A stretch of 64,000 nucleotides of DNA. Origin: Alitta virens (taxonomy: Eukaryota; Annelida; Polychaeta; Phyllodocida; Nereididae). Both the position numbers and the translations under genes were made by a program. A model generated the notes under the pieces. The model made no database searches. It worked only from the letters and a program-made list of their open reading frames with translations, and was not told the origin of the DNA. Within the stretch, counting starts at the first letter, position 1. Each line of letters starts with the position of its first letter. Below, piece after piece: positions 51,939 to 63,930 of this stretch. Location: NCBI GenBank assembly GCA_932294295.1, contig OW028573.1, forward strand, positions 51,492,329 through 51,556,328, read 5' to 3'.

Positions 51939-52354
51939 AACTCTGGTTGCCATGGGTGACAGTGCTGGATACATCAGCCTCTCCCGGCTTCCATGCAACA
52001 AGCAGGAGGTATGCGGTTAATCTGATCTCTCTTTTTTTAAAGAGACATTTTGTGAAGTGCAGAAAAATTGACAAAATAATCTCCAGTAAAATTATCTGTA
52101 GGACCAACTATTGTACGATAACACTCTTACATGTATAATCATTCAATTTGCTCATCTGGTTTCGTTTGTGATCATTAGAATAAATTATTCATTGCTACTA
52201 CAATGTACTGAGGACAATCGTTACTTTGCAGGTTAACAGTCACACATACAGAAGCCATTTGTCCTTCAAGAACCTTGTTTTCACGAGGAATAGTTTTAAG
52301 GTCATAACTGCTGGAGGAGCAAACTCCTCGATCCTACAATGGGCTGTTGTTTGA
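51939..52354 (+). pseudogene. Orphan EML-like 3' exons, copy 4 (decaying)
   Basis: Exon A 51939-52008 and exon B 52232-52354. It is still open but has replacements at typical WD positions: GDN becomes GDS in exon A, and in exon B RNG becomes RNS and GGAD becomes GGAN. The Asp lost there is conserved in WD repeats, so this fragment looks free of constraint. Confidence 0.68.
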
Positions 52355-53021
52355 ATTTACTGTACCAGACTCCACAAAAATGTGATTGTCAAATACTGCA
52401 TATACACTGTTAAACATTTCATACAGATCCCATGGGTTTCTTTTCTTTTTCTTCTGTTTAACCACATTTGCAGTGTAAATCAGCTAACTGGAATAGCTGA
52501 GCATAGGGTGTTTAATTTAAATTAATGATATGACCAAAGTAGTCGTCACTTTATGACAAGTTAGTGCATGCATCAGGATAACGAAAGGTGGATGAAAGCA
52601 ATATACATGTAAATAGCTTCATGAAAATCATACAATAATCATCTTCCCAATGACCGCGGGCACTCGTGTCACAAGCTTTGAGAGCTGTGAGGAGGAGGCC
52701 TTGCTAAAGGAAGATGCACAAGAATAAGAACCTTATTCCCCAGAAACCTCGAGGATTCAAAAACATTTTCCTTTATCTAGGGCTGTAAATTTTTAAGTTA
52801 TTTTATACAGAGCACAGATAAGTATCAGCGAATCCCAAGCAACTTGCATGACCCAGTGGTGTCATCACAGAAACTCTGTCGGACACATTTATTTCAACCA
52901 CACTCCGGAAGACCGGGTAAAACGGGGTCATTTTCCAGGAATAGATTAAATATCATTTACATCAGACCCACATATCTTGGTTACGACAAATACTTACTAA
53001 CAATTCATCATAGCCTGTTAT
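52355..53021. other. Convergent 3' flank, copy 4, left of the insertion
   Basis: Non-coding. It contains about 58 bp (52674-52731) absent from copies 1-3, inside the stretch that reads CACAACCTTATT in copies 1-3. Confidence 0.55.
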
Positions 53022-53896
53022 AACACTCTAATCATGCCACATCTTAATTATGGTTTGCTTTTGTGGGGACATCAATCTGGGTCAATTTTTAAATTACAGA
53101 AAAAAGCTGTTAGGCTTCTAGCCCTCAGCAGATACAATGCCCATACAGAACCACTTTTTAAGCAATTTAATTTACTTAAAATACATGATATATACAAGCA
53201 ACAAGAGCTGAAATTCTACTTTAAATACATGCAAAGTTATCTCCCTGATTACTTCACAAACATAATCTTGATTCGTTTTGCCGACCAACATGACTATTAT
53301 ACCAGAAGAAACGCTGAATATGTCACACCGAGACTAAAATACAATTTTTCCAAATGCTCAGTAATGAAGCGACTGCCCAGTATTGTTTACACCTGCACTG
53401 CTAATATACTTTGTAAAGTTCATACACATAGCTTAAAAGGGTACTCAGACTATATTAAAATATCAATTCTAAATGATTATGATAATACTTGTCAGGACCC
53501 ACGCTGTTATGTTTGCAGACAAATACCTGAGCAGACTTCAGCAATAGAGACTCGAGCTAATTAACATACTTCTTTTTTGACTATCAATTTATCTATTTAC
53601 TTCTTAAGATTATAAGTGGTTTCCATGGAAGTTAACTGCATTGCATCACACACAGTTCACAATTCTGTTATCTATTTATATATACGTAATCTTTTCATTA
53701 TTATTATTATTATCTTATTTATTGTTTCTTAAACATCTACCTGCTAGCTAATAAAAATTTTGTATAAAATCAATGTAATATTGTTGGCGGACCACCTCGA
53801 AAGCGGTGAAATACCTTAGAGGGGCCGGGCCCCCAGGTATGTATGCTATTTAGCTATATTCCAAATAAAGTCATTTGTCTGTCTGTCTGTCTATAA
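53022..53896 (+). mobile_element. CR1/L2-like retrotransposon insertion private to copy 4
   Basis: About 875 bp absent from copies 1-3, which give the empty site. It is a 5'-truncated element: an open frame of 176 codons (53034-53564) encodes the C-terminal part of a non-LTR reverse transcriptase (PHLNYGLLLWG, then KKAVRLLA, HTEPLFKQFNLLKIHDIYK and a Cys-X2-Cys end, CYVC). It is followed by a 3' tail with AATAAA and terminal TCTG repeats (about 53876-53891). TCTG-type short repeats with no clear target-site duplication fit CR1/L2-like elements. It has no YADD box and so cannot move by itself. Confidence 0.85.
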
Positions 53897-54883
53897 GAGA
53901 CTATTTCTATGAGAAACCTGTCACTTTCTCTTCACAATGCATACACTAAATGCAATGCCACACCAATTATAAATGTTTTGATGAAAATCATATGCTACAA
54001 TGTAAGTTTTACTCATGATACTTCCAACCAAGAGAGGCTTCATTGTAATCCATTCCAAAATACCCAGGAGCCAAATAATGCACCTTTTAGATGAGTATCT
54101 GGATCTCCCAAAATTAGCTTTGTATAAAATAAGCAGAAGTAAAGAAGGTTGTATGAAAACTTGTAATTTTATTAGACCAGATGGCTCACTATAACACATA
54201 TCACACGCTGGCAACATAGGATATAATATAATTTCTTTAACATTTTTGATACATACCACATTCAATCACAATGACATTACATCAAGATAAGATTGAAGAT
54301 AACAATACTATGATGATGGAAGCAATCTCACAGCCAACAATGAGATCACAAAATAAACCCAGTTTACTCAGAAACAGGAAACTTACAAAAATCTGAACAA
54401 AAATGAATGATACTAAGTTATGCATCATGAACAAATGATTACACTACAATTTAGCTCAGATCCTGTTACAAAAAAGTATTGCTGTCAATGGAATGTAATC
54501 ACTGGCAGTCTGACATTCAGCAAGTAAGCTAAAACAAATATCAGACAGTTTCATAGACGACTAATAAATCAGTAACATGGCTAGCAAACTGTATAATTCA
54601 AGAAGTACTGGCGTACTTGATTTGTAACAAATAAAAGTGGGACACTTAAAGAAACATTTGGCTTTCTCGCTACTCGCTATTGCCATGATTCAGCTCCTTG
54701 TTCCAGAAAATTGCACAATATCACAACTCACAACTAGATCAGCAGAAAAACATTTAAATTAATTGCTAAAAAAGAAAACCAACTGATTAATGCTGACTTA
54801 ATATGGCACAATGCAGTAACTTAAATATCATGGAGATGAATTTGATGAAGGCTTTGGAGTATTTCAACAAGTGAAATTATTCT
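53897..54883. other. Convergent 3' flank, copy 4, right of the insertion
   Basis: Non-coding, more diverged than in other copies, with several short private indels (for example near 54673). The + strand AATAAA of copies 1-3 is AATAAG here (near 54128). Confidence 0.55.
54168..54173 (-). terminator. Candidate poly(A) signal of ACC copy 4
   Basis: Same AATAAA on the - strand. It lies to the left of the ACC stop and to the right of the CR1-like insertion, so the insertion (53022-53896) does not separate the gene from this signal. Confidence 0.4.
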
Positions 54884-57800
54884 CTACTCTGAATTATCGG
54901 TACTGGAGGGTTCTTCCATTGTTGCTAAAATCTTGCTGACTTCAGCTCTCTGTCCGCCCGACATGTGTTGTGTGATGTGAACCATGGAATCCATGGCAAC
55001 CTCTGGATTATCCTGGATCAGGCTGCAACAAGACAAAATGTTCTTTAAATTTCTATGTTCAATACAATTTCTACCTTTAAAATGTTTCCTATCCACTTTC
55101 ACTGCGTAATGACAATGCATTTACAACTTTGGACAAGTCAGGGAACTCACACTTTTTGGACATGTTATCAACACTGGTACTAAATTATTTATCATCTAAG
55201 TAAATGTGCTTATAGTTTACAACCAGCCACAGCTTATGTGCAATGTGAACTGTTCACAACAACAAAGTTTGCATGTGGACAAACAGGAAAGATACACTAG
55301 ACTTAAATTACTTTACACCAACTATTTCTAGCATCAATATTTCTTTGTTTCTCTTATCTTTTGCTCACCTTCTGATTTGCTGAATCACATGGTCTCTTTG
55401 GACAAACTTGATATTCTCGTAGAGAATGGAAGTCTCCCAGCTGTTTTCATTCAATTGTTTGCTCATCCACTCAACGACGGCTTTGTTGTCTTCCCATAGA
55501 TAAGCATTCACTGCACCTTCTGCCTCAACAAACCACCGACTGAGCATTGAACCCATCTGACCATCGGTCAACTCAGGATTCACCTGCCTGATCTTCTTCT
55601 TGACCTCTTCTTCCAACAATAATCTTCTTAATCGCCAATAGAAGAACTTTCGGCTAGTCCTCCATTTCAGGACATCCTGTAAAGCAAGCAAATTTTGTAA
55701 CTAAAATTCCCCAACACTAATTTATATGAATCGTAGTATCTCAAGACTTTCCAGTTATATTACCAATACAGAACTGTCAATTATTACAAGTTTGTGACAA
55801 CAAATTACTTAGCAATCTTAGACAAATAGGCTAGACTTTTACTTACAGTGATAACTCCCTTCTCCTGCATTCTCTCTGCACGATCATGGAGATCAGCAAA
55901 TACTACTGCTACCTGTTGATAAATGGCCATCAACCTCTGTTCTCTTTCAAGCATTTGTTTCTCCAACATGATTTTCTCCTGTTTACAAAAAATGAAAGTT
56001 TGTATGTCTTAAAAAGCTATTTCAACTAAATCAAGACAGAAAATTGTCTGAAAGATTGTCATCACTAATACCCACCTCAGGTTTGAGTTCAGGAAAGGCC
56101 AGCTGATCCTTGATGCGTTTGCAGACAGGGTCTAATCTGTGCATTGTCTTGCTGAGATCTTTGTATCTGAACTTGATGTCCACTGTCCCTTCTGGCTCGA
56201 GCACCCCACCTCTGCAATGAAAACATGATTACCATGAAACATATAATTATCACTACCACTAAATCTAGTCTAAATGTGACTGACACTACCATCAAGTAAT
56301 TTTCCCTACCTGCTTTCAACATCAGCATACATCTCCATGTATTGCTCGTTAATGGTGGGATCAACAACAACCCAGGCACCTCCTCTCAATTCTCCATTTG
56401 GCGGCAAGTAAACCAAGATTGGCTGCTTGTACTCTCTCAGGCCATCAACAATGTATGATCCAAACTTCAAGACTTGGTCAAACATATCTGATGAAGGAAA
56501 CACAGCATTTAATAAACATATTGTAGTAAATCTTAAGCAATGTGTTCGAAACAATGAGCACTGGATAATAGACAAAATGTGAGGGCCATCCTACCTTTCA
56601 TGCCACCAGAGAACCCTCTCCAGTTGGCAAAGATCATAAGTGGCAGCTGTTCCCTATTAAAATCTTTGATGACTTGAGCTGTTTTGTATGCAGAGTCGGG
56701 GAACCAGACTTGCCCAGCTTGTGGAATGACCTAAACAAGCAAGTATAACATATGCAGAAGATATTTAGACCAACAAGAACTACTTCTTACTCTGATTTTA
56801 GCTGGATATCAATTCTTAAAAATGATATACCTTGGCATCAGAATCAATATTGGCTGGATCAGCAGGAATGGTGGCTTCAACACATCTCGTTTCCACGGCT
56901 ATGACACCAACAGGAATGCCACCCAGTCTGAAAGTAAACATAAATTAATTAATGAATGAATGTCAGGAGCCAAATTTATTATTCAAGGTATCAAGATAAC
57001 TCACAAACAAGTCTTTACCTTGCTCTACCACAAACAACAGTCTTAGCCCAGCTGGCCAAAATCTCATGCCAAGAGCCTTTGTCAAAGAAACCAGATTCCC
57101 ACACTTCATGGTTGTATGGATGATGGCGTCCACCTAACATCCACCGAGGATCATAAGGTGCTTTGGTTGGGTAAAAGTCTACTTCACGATCAACTGGATC
57201 GATTGAAGGCATGATTGGCAAAGCCCCATCACGGCTCTGAAGAGAGAAATAGTGTTAAACAAAAAAGGAAACATCATCACTGTGTGGATTTCAATTAATA
57301 AATGTCACACAAACCATGTGTTCAGATACTGACCTTTGGCACATAAGACAGCCACCTGAGCATCACATGTACACCTTCGTAATCATCAGAGCTCACAGCA
57401 TGCGTCACTCCATTGTTGTACATAATTTGAATGCCACCAAGTTGGTTGTTGCTGGTGTACACCTCTCTACCAAGAACCTTGTTGAGAGCCCCAGCTCCCG
57501 TTAGGATGATGTGTGAATTTTCCACTTGAACAACTCTTTGTCCGAGTCGGACCAAGTATGCGCCAATGCCCACAGCTCGGCAAGTCACCAAATTGAAGGT
57601 GACCACTTCATTGTAGGCCCGGGACGTCTCTCCAGCGATCATACCAGACCCTCTCAAGTTCTCAACACCAAGGCCTTCCTCTTGGCCAATGATGCTCGTT
57701 ATCTTGTATCTTGACTCGCCTTCATCTTCGATCAGTTCAGCATGGACAGAATTCATTGCACTCACTTTCTTGAAGTCTTCTGGGGCAAGGTAAAGGTATT

Positions 57801-60800
57801 TCACACCCTGAAAATTTATATATATATATATATATGGTTTTTATTGTATACAAACACAATAAGTTATAATTCGTTATCCAATCTTAAATCTGCTAATTAA
57901 ACACTAAACAACTTGCCTTGTCTGGGTCAGTCTCATCAACCCATGAGATTTTGAAGAGGTGTTTGATTTCCTCCGCAAGACCAATGCGAGCTCCACTGTT
58001 TGCAGACAAGTAGAACCTCGGAATGCCCAGTTTTCTTGACAGCACAGAAGCTTTCTGCAATTACAACACATGTGGCATATTAGAGAAAGTTTGTTCATAT
58101 AAGGTTATAAACTAGAGCCTTACGGTGCTGAATCCAGAAGGTGATGATATTGTACATGTAATGGATTGGTAGAGTTTTAGTGCTAGAGTACTACCAGATG
58201 GGGCTGGACATCGTTTGATCCTTAACGATTCAATAATATCACGATAAATTGGTAACGATAAATATAACTAATTTAATAATTAATAACTCAATGTAATGTG
58301 TGAATGAGTGCAACATTCTCAGCTTAATTAATTTTTGCAGCTAAGAGCAATTATCAGATGGGTTCAGTCTTGTCATTAAAATTATATTAAAATTGCATTA
58401 AAATGATTAAATTACATTCACTCTTGGCACACCTACACTGCAGTGGCATGCTCTCAACAAAGCTCAAGTGCAATTAAAACATTTATACAAGTCACATGGT
58501 AAATTGTCCCAATTTTAATCATCTGGTGTCATTTTAATTGAAAGAACTAGTAATTGCATTTCTGGACAGGTCTCGACAGGTCTGAAAAGGTGGGATCCAA
58601 TTGGATCGAATTCGCGGTGTTTCCCACCATTTTTGCTGCTTGAGCCACAGGTCTAACTTACTGATCTCACAACTGCTACAGACAACAAATTTTCTCCTGT
58701 ATTATTTTACACAAAGTAGCCCAGTTCTTGACCATTCTGAATCCCTCCAATCCCTTCCCAGGCACTAAAACAGCTCTGAAGAGCCAACCTCTACAACCAT
58801 TGGAGTTTCTGTTCAGTAGGCCTAGTTCTTAAATCTGCCACAAGGGGCACTGAGGTGGATTGCATACAAGGCCAAGAGCAACAAAAACGGCGAAATGCCG
58901 CGAAAATAGCCCTAATTTAGCATTTTTAAGCAAACTACTGATATCTTTCTCAAAAAACGAGCTGAAGAATTGTGCTCAATATATTTTAAAGTATACTGAG
59001 CCCTATGTGACACTGTTCAGCTTGATCTCCACTAAGGCTATTCATTTGAAAATTTTTCTGAATGTTCCACTCACTCACATCTCATCCTTTGACAATATCC
59101 GGAAGGCTTGCTTTCGCAACCTTCTGGATAATAAGCATCACTTATATGATTTTATCATTTGATAAATAGGCATTACTTACATAGAAAAGTTGATCTTCCT
59201 TTGGACCAAATGATCCAATCATGTGTGTGATGTCATTGGCAATCACAATGATGTCCCTTCCTTCAGGGAACTCCGGCGTCTTCAAGGTCATCTGCCAAGC
59301 AACCATTCCGACCTCATTCTCTCCAGGCAGTCTATTCAGAATGACCAGTTCCTCCTTGCTGTTCAGCACCAACTCATTGCTAACCAGCATGTCACCGGGC
59401 ATATCTGTGACACCAGTTTCTTTGCTGTGTTCTACCCAGATCTTATGCAGAGCCTGTCTGAACATTTCTGGGTAGTCATACGCGTAAGTTGTGCCATTGG
59501 ACTGAGCCTGGAATCGCTTCAACTGCAGGTGGTCCTTTGTCATATAAGGAGTGCTCAATAGCAAACCATGCATTGGTCCTTGCTTGGCACCATATGCTTG
59601 GAACATGATCTGAAAGTAGTAGAGCAAATCACGTTTAAATTTACGCCAGAACAAACTCCAATGACTAACTGACATGTCATGTTATTCAGAACATAGAACC
59701 ACTTTAAACCCTCACCTGTCCTGTTCTTTCGTCAGTGACTTCCTTGTACATGGTTATGTCCAAGTAGTAACCACTTTCATTGCTCAGGAACAGTCTCACT
59801 GGGATTCGATTCCCACTGTTCAAGATACGAATTGTCATCTTGATCTCAGCCTGCAATACTCGAAGCTTCCAGATGCGACTACCATACCTCATCACCATAC
59901 TCCTTACAGTCTCTTCCAGCTGAAAAATGCATCAGGCACGTTAAAACATCACAAATAAAAAGAGTGACTAAATCTCAATCACACATGGTTCTATTAAAAA
60001 CCACACAAAACAAATCATTCAATTAAAAGACTTACCTTGGCAGCTTCTGTGAGAGTGAGAGTTGGAACAAAATTAAGGAAGAGGTGATTGCAGTCAGTTC
60101 TTCTTGCCTGAAAAAAACAGTTTATACTTGAGTAACACCATGTTACAACATTCGCATTAACACTAACAGAAATTCATTGATTGCACTGATGTATAACAAG
60201 TATGTTTAACATACCACTGAGCTTGAGAAAGCAACTTCTAAAGCATCGAGAGCTTCCAACAAAGTACGCTCTCCCTCATTCTGCAAATATTCGAACGATG
60301 CCTCTTTGGTAACAAGATCAGAATGACGGATGATGGTGCGTACAAAGAGTCTGTAGTCAGTCACTTCTTGGGTTTGTGTGACTTGCTGTAATGAAAGAAA
60401 AAGAGGAGGGTGAAACAAAACATATCTGCATACTGAGGTATGCTTATCATACTTTCTTGAGTTATATGAGCATATCAAATTGCATATTGTAGACCAATAC
60501 GGACCTTTGCTCGACCAAGATATAGGTGCATACGATGGTTAGCAACAGGAATGGCCTCAAGATTGAAATTCCTCATTCGATTGATCTCCAGTTGGAAAGC
60601 CAATGCTGGCTCCAAATGCCTGTAAATCCTGTCCTCAGCAAACTGCAATACAAGAAAATATATTAATGATATAAGGCAATACAATACATTAATGATATTA
60701 GACAATACAAGAAAATATAATATTATTAATCATATAGAATATAAAAGACAAAGACTGCAGATAGTGTGGAATCAGTGTCTCAGATCAGTTTGGAATACTT

Positions 60801-63800
60801 AATGGTGTGAAGCAGGGGGGCATTGCTTCACCTGTCCTATTCATTGTTTATATTGATGAACTTTTAAATCGCCTGAAAAAGTCTGAAGAATTCGGATCTA
60901 GGCATGGAGTTAAATATAGCCCCAACAAATCAGTGGCATTGCATATGAGTCGACAATCTAGGAAGTTATTACCAGAAATGATTATTGTCAAAACACCTAG
61001 GGAAATTATTTTAGTTGGGACTTAAGAGAAACAAAGGAAATTTTGCACAAAAGAGAGTACTTCCATCGATCGTATGAATTATGTACATTGTCCAAAACTG
61101 CATATGTTGTAAAGGAGGAAATCTTCAATAGTCAATGAAGCCATTTTTATTGTTGTGAATCTTGGGAGTTTAATTATTAAAAAAGCTGGTAAGAACTTGG
61201 AACCATGGGGTTGGTAGATTTTTTAAATTACGCCAGTGCACACATACAACATTACAACAAGCTTTTGTAGGCCACCAGCATGTGGCTGACCAATTCTATG
61301 AGCATTTCTACAGGATATTGATGACAATGCTTAAAAGCAAAAATCCTAGTAATGCTTCCTTAGCGTACATTATGACCTTGGATAGTTCTAGCATCAGTGG
61401 ACAGAATTTGAAATCAATTTGTGACAGATATGGTTTTAATTACATGGACCTTTTTAGTTATTTTAAACTCAGCGATTTTATATCAAGTTGCCAGAGGAGG
61501 ATAAAGTGACTGTTGCACAATCATTGAAATAATAGGTGCTCTGCAAGATGGAACTGAGTTGCCGCATTTTACATTTGATGAAGTTTATTTTATTATGGAC
61601 AATTTATGTTGCATGTAATTTTAACTTAGCTCTTTTATGATTTTTCGCTTTTATTGTTTTCATATCTATGCCTACATTGTGCATGAATAAATGATATATA
61701 TATAACCAATATCATATTAAAATCTTGAAATGACATAACATGCAAGCGAGTAAACAAATCAGAAAGCTATCAAGCTAATTTATCATACAATCTTAGGAAA
61801 AAAGATAATCAAAGCTTGTGCAAAAACATTCACCGATAGATCCAGCACTATCACAATAGCCATGAAGCTGCTTGAGAAATAGTATCATACCAAGCAATTA
61901 TGTACAGCCCTAACAACATTTATGATGACACTCTGCTTCAATATTTTCTGCGCTTCTTTATCTCAAGCTTAACAGTAAGATATAACCTAAATCCCAGGAA
62001 ATCTAATCACAAGTGAGATTATATAAGGTGCCACAAGCAACCCCACTAATTACAGCAGTACATACGCGTTCACTTTCACAAAGCTGAGGAGGTCTTGACA
62101 AACCAATTATTGCCAGTTCACTCTGTGTTTGAATAATACAGCAAACATTTCATTAGTTGCAGAATTCATGAAAAAAAAAGGAATGAGTACATCAAGCTGC
62201 GACAGGACTAATATACTAGCGTGGTGAACATATTCAGAAACGCAACAGCAGTGCAGTGATCAAAACAAGCAGGAAACAAAGCACCTCATTTTCAATTTCA
62301 TGTTGCTCATGAAACTAAAATAAAATACAAGCAAGATTTCATTGATATGCAGCATTTATGAGCAGTACTTTTTGATTCATATAGATTTCAGTAAAGTTAT
62401 AATAATATTATCTCTCTACAACAGAAAGACTGGTTACCTGAGTTCTGGCACGGTATGTGAAGTACTTCGGAAATTCTCGCTGTAAAAAAATCAAACAATT
62501 AAAAAAATGATTGCAAGAATTTCAGTAAAAGGGAGAACACAAAATCCATCCCTATTTTTTTTTTACTAACAGTTACCTTTTGCAAGAGCAGGAATGTGAT
62601 GCGGCGAATGCCTTTCTCTGCCAATACATGTTGCTGGAATGAGAAAAACTCAAAATTAGCCAAAGCAACAATCATAATTCATCTGTGAACAAAGGTATTC
62701 ATTATTTTTATATCAGACAATGTGACGACGCTTACATTCTCAACACAGAATTCGCCGAATGTGGCAGCATAATTTTCATCGCTGTCTTGGGTCTCTGATC
62801 GGATTGCGATGTTGAGTATATGGATAGGTTCATCGGTCCTCTGAAAAACGAAAAGACATTGTTAAGTCATGCAAATAACCCATGTAGATTTCTAAGAAAT
62901 GAGAGTAGACAACTTCATTATTATAACAACAGTCACTTACATTGCACAGAGATGGATTCTCATCATCAACTCTATCCATGCTGCTTGAGAAGCGCCCCAT
63001 CAAAGAATCAAAGTAGACCTTGAAGTCTTCAAAGCAGGTGAAAGCAGCCATGATGCCCATGCGCTGACATTGAGGCAACTCTTCGCTGAAGGTCGTCATG
63101 TCCTCACTGAGGCTGGCCACTCGGGGAACGTTTAGGGAAGCCCGATGAGGTTGCATCCTAGAATAACGTCTAAAGGGTCAACCAAAGCAATAAACCAGGA
63201 AAGGGAACAGAAAAGGAATGAGAAACCCAACAGAAGGTAGAACAGGGGAAGGAAGAAAGAGAAGAAAAAAGTAAAAATTTGTCACATAATACAGCTCACA
63301 CAATTACAGAAAAATACTAAATCCACAGATAAAGACATCCACTGTACCTGTTCGGATGAGATGATGGCAATAGGAACATGAACTCAACAACACAAGGGCC
63401 ATCTGGCAACTGGTGATGATGCAGACAGCTGAGTTCATAGGCAATATAAGCTCTTCTGACATATACCTCCAGGGCAGCCATTGTTACCAGTTGATTTGAA
63501 TGGAAGAAGAAATCTTGCAGTACATCGTAGATTGATGTCTCTGACATAATGAGTTTCTGAAAGATTACGAAGATGATTAACATCATACAAGGAATAAGTG
63601 TTTGAAGTGTAAGTTGAATGACTAACATCATACAAGGATTTTCAATATGATCACAAGGAATGGGTATTATAAATATTCTAAAATATTAAAATTGAAACTA
63701 ACCTGCAGATTCTCGGGACAGAATTCATGACCATACATATCAATTGCAGACAAAAAGATGGACTCCACTTGGTTGTGACGAAGTTCATAAGCAGGTTGAT

Positions 63801-63930
63801 AGGCAGCAATGAGCACTTGTCTGGCTCTCAAAGCCACTTTAGCATTCTCAGTTTTGTTCAGGGTGGTCATGTCAGTCAAAATACTGTGCAATTCATCAGT
63901 TAGACCTGGTTCCTTTTGGAATAGGTGGTC
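54884..63930 (-). CDS. ACC: Acetyl-CoA carboxylase, copy 4 (partial: exons 12-32)
   Basis: Exons 12 to 32: 63703-63930, 63348-63556, 62941-63157, 62736-62840, 62577-62633, 62438-62479, 60505-60642, 60215-60385, 60036-60107, 59716-59919, 59181-59609, 57917-58054, 57334-57807, 57019-57236, 56831-56927, 56595-56730, 56310-56487, 56076-56211, 55847-55978, 55369-55676, 54884-55022. Exons 1-11 lie beyond the right edge. Every visible exon has the same length as in copy 1, with no stop or frameshift. It is the most diverged copy at protein level, and several of its differences restore residues usual in animal ACC: REFPK in exon 17, NESGYYLD in exon 21, TCRA in exon 24, Arg at 1835. Introns 17 and 22 are enlarged by mobile-element sequence. 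Confidence 0.95.
57817..57835. repeat. (TA)n microsatellite, copy 4 only
   Basis: A TA dinucleotide run in ACC intron 23, a few bases into the intron's 3' end, absent from copies 1-3. It lies beside the polypyrimidine tract of the exon 24 acceptor but leaves the AG in place. Confidence 0.8.
58110..59131. mobile_element. ~1 kb insertion in ACC intron 22, copy 4 (possible DNA-transposon remnant)
   Basis: Copies 1-3 have a ~106 bp intron here; copy 4 has about 1.1 kb. The ends share an 11 bp inverted match (ATCCAGAAGGT near 58134 and its complement near 59120), but they are not perfect termini and I see no clear target duplication. An inner part (about 58197-58632) begins CAGATGGGGCTGGACATCG and ends in a roughly complementary GGTGTTTCCCACCATT, reminiscent of non-autonomous hAT elements. 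A 100-codon open frame at 58860-59162 resembles nothing I know. Confidence 0.4.
60780..61692 (+). mobile_element. Longer RT relic in ACC intron 17, copy 4
   Basis: The fuller version of the intronic relic. Open pieces at 60807-61025 ([21 protein letters not shown], then [14 protein letters not shown]) and 61282-61509 ([11 protein letters not shown], then [19 protein letters not shown]). The RT fingers-palm motif is present, but the stretch that should carry the YADD box is missing between the RLKKS and EEFGSRHG segments, so it was already internally deleted and dead. The 3' end lies near 61692. Confidence 0.8.
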
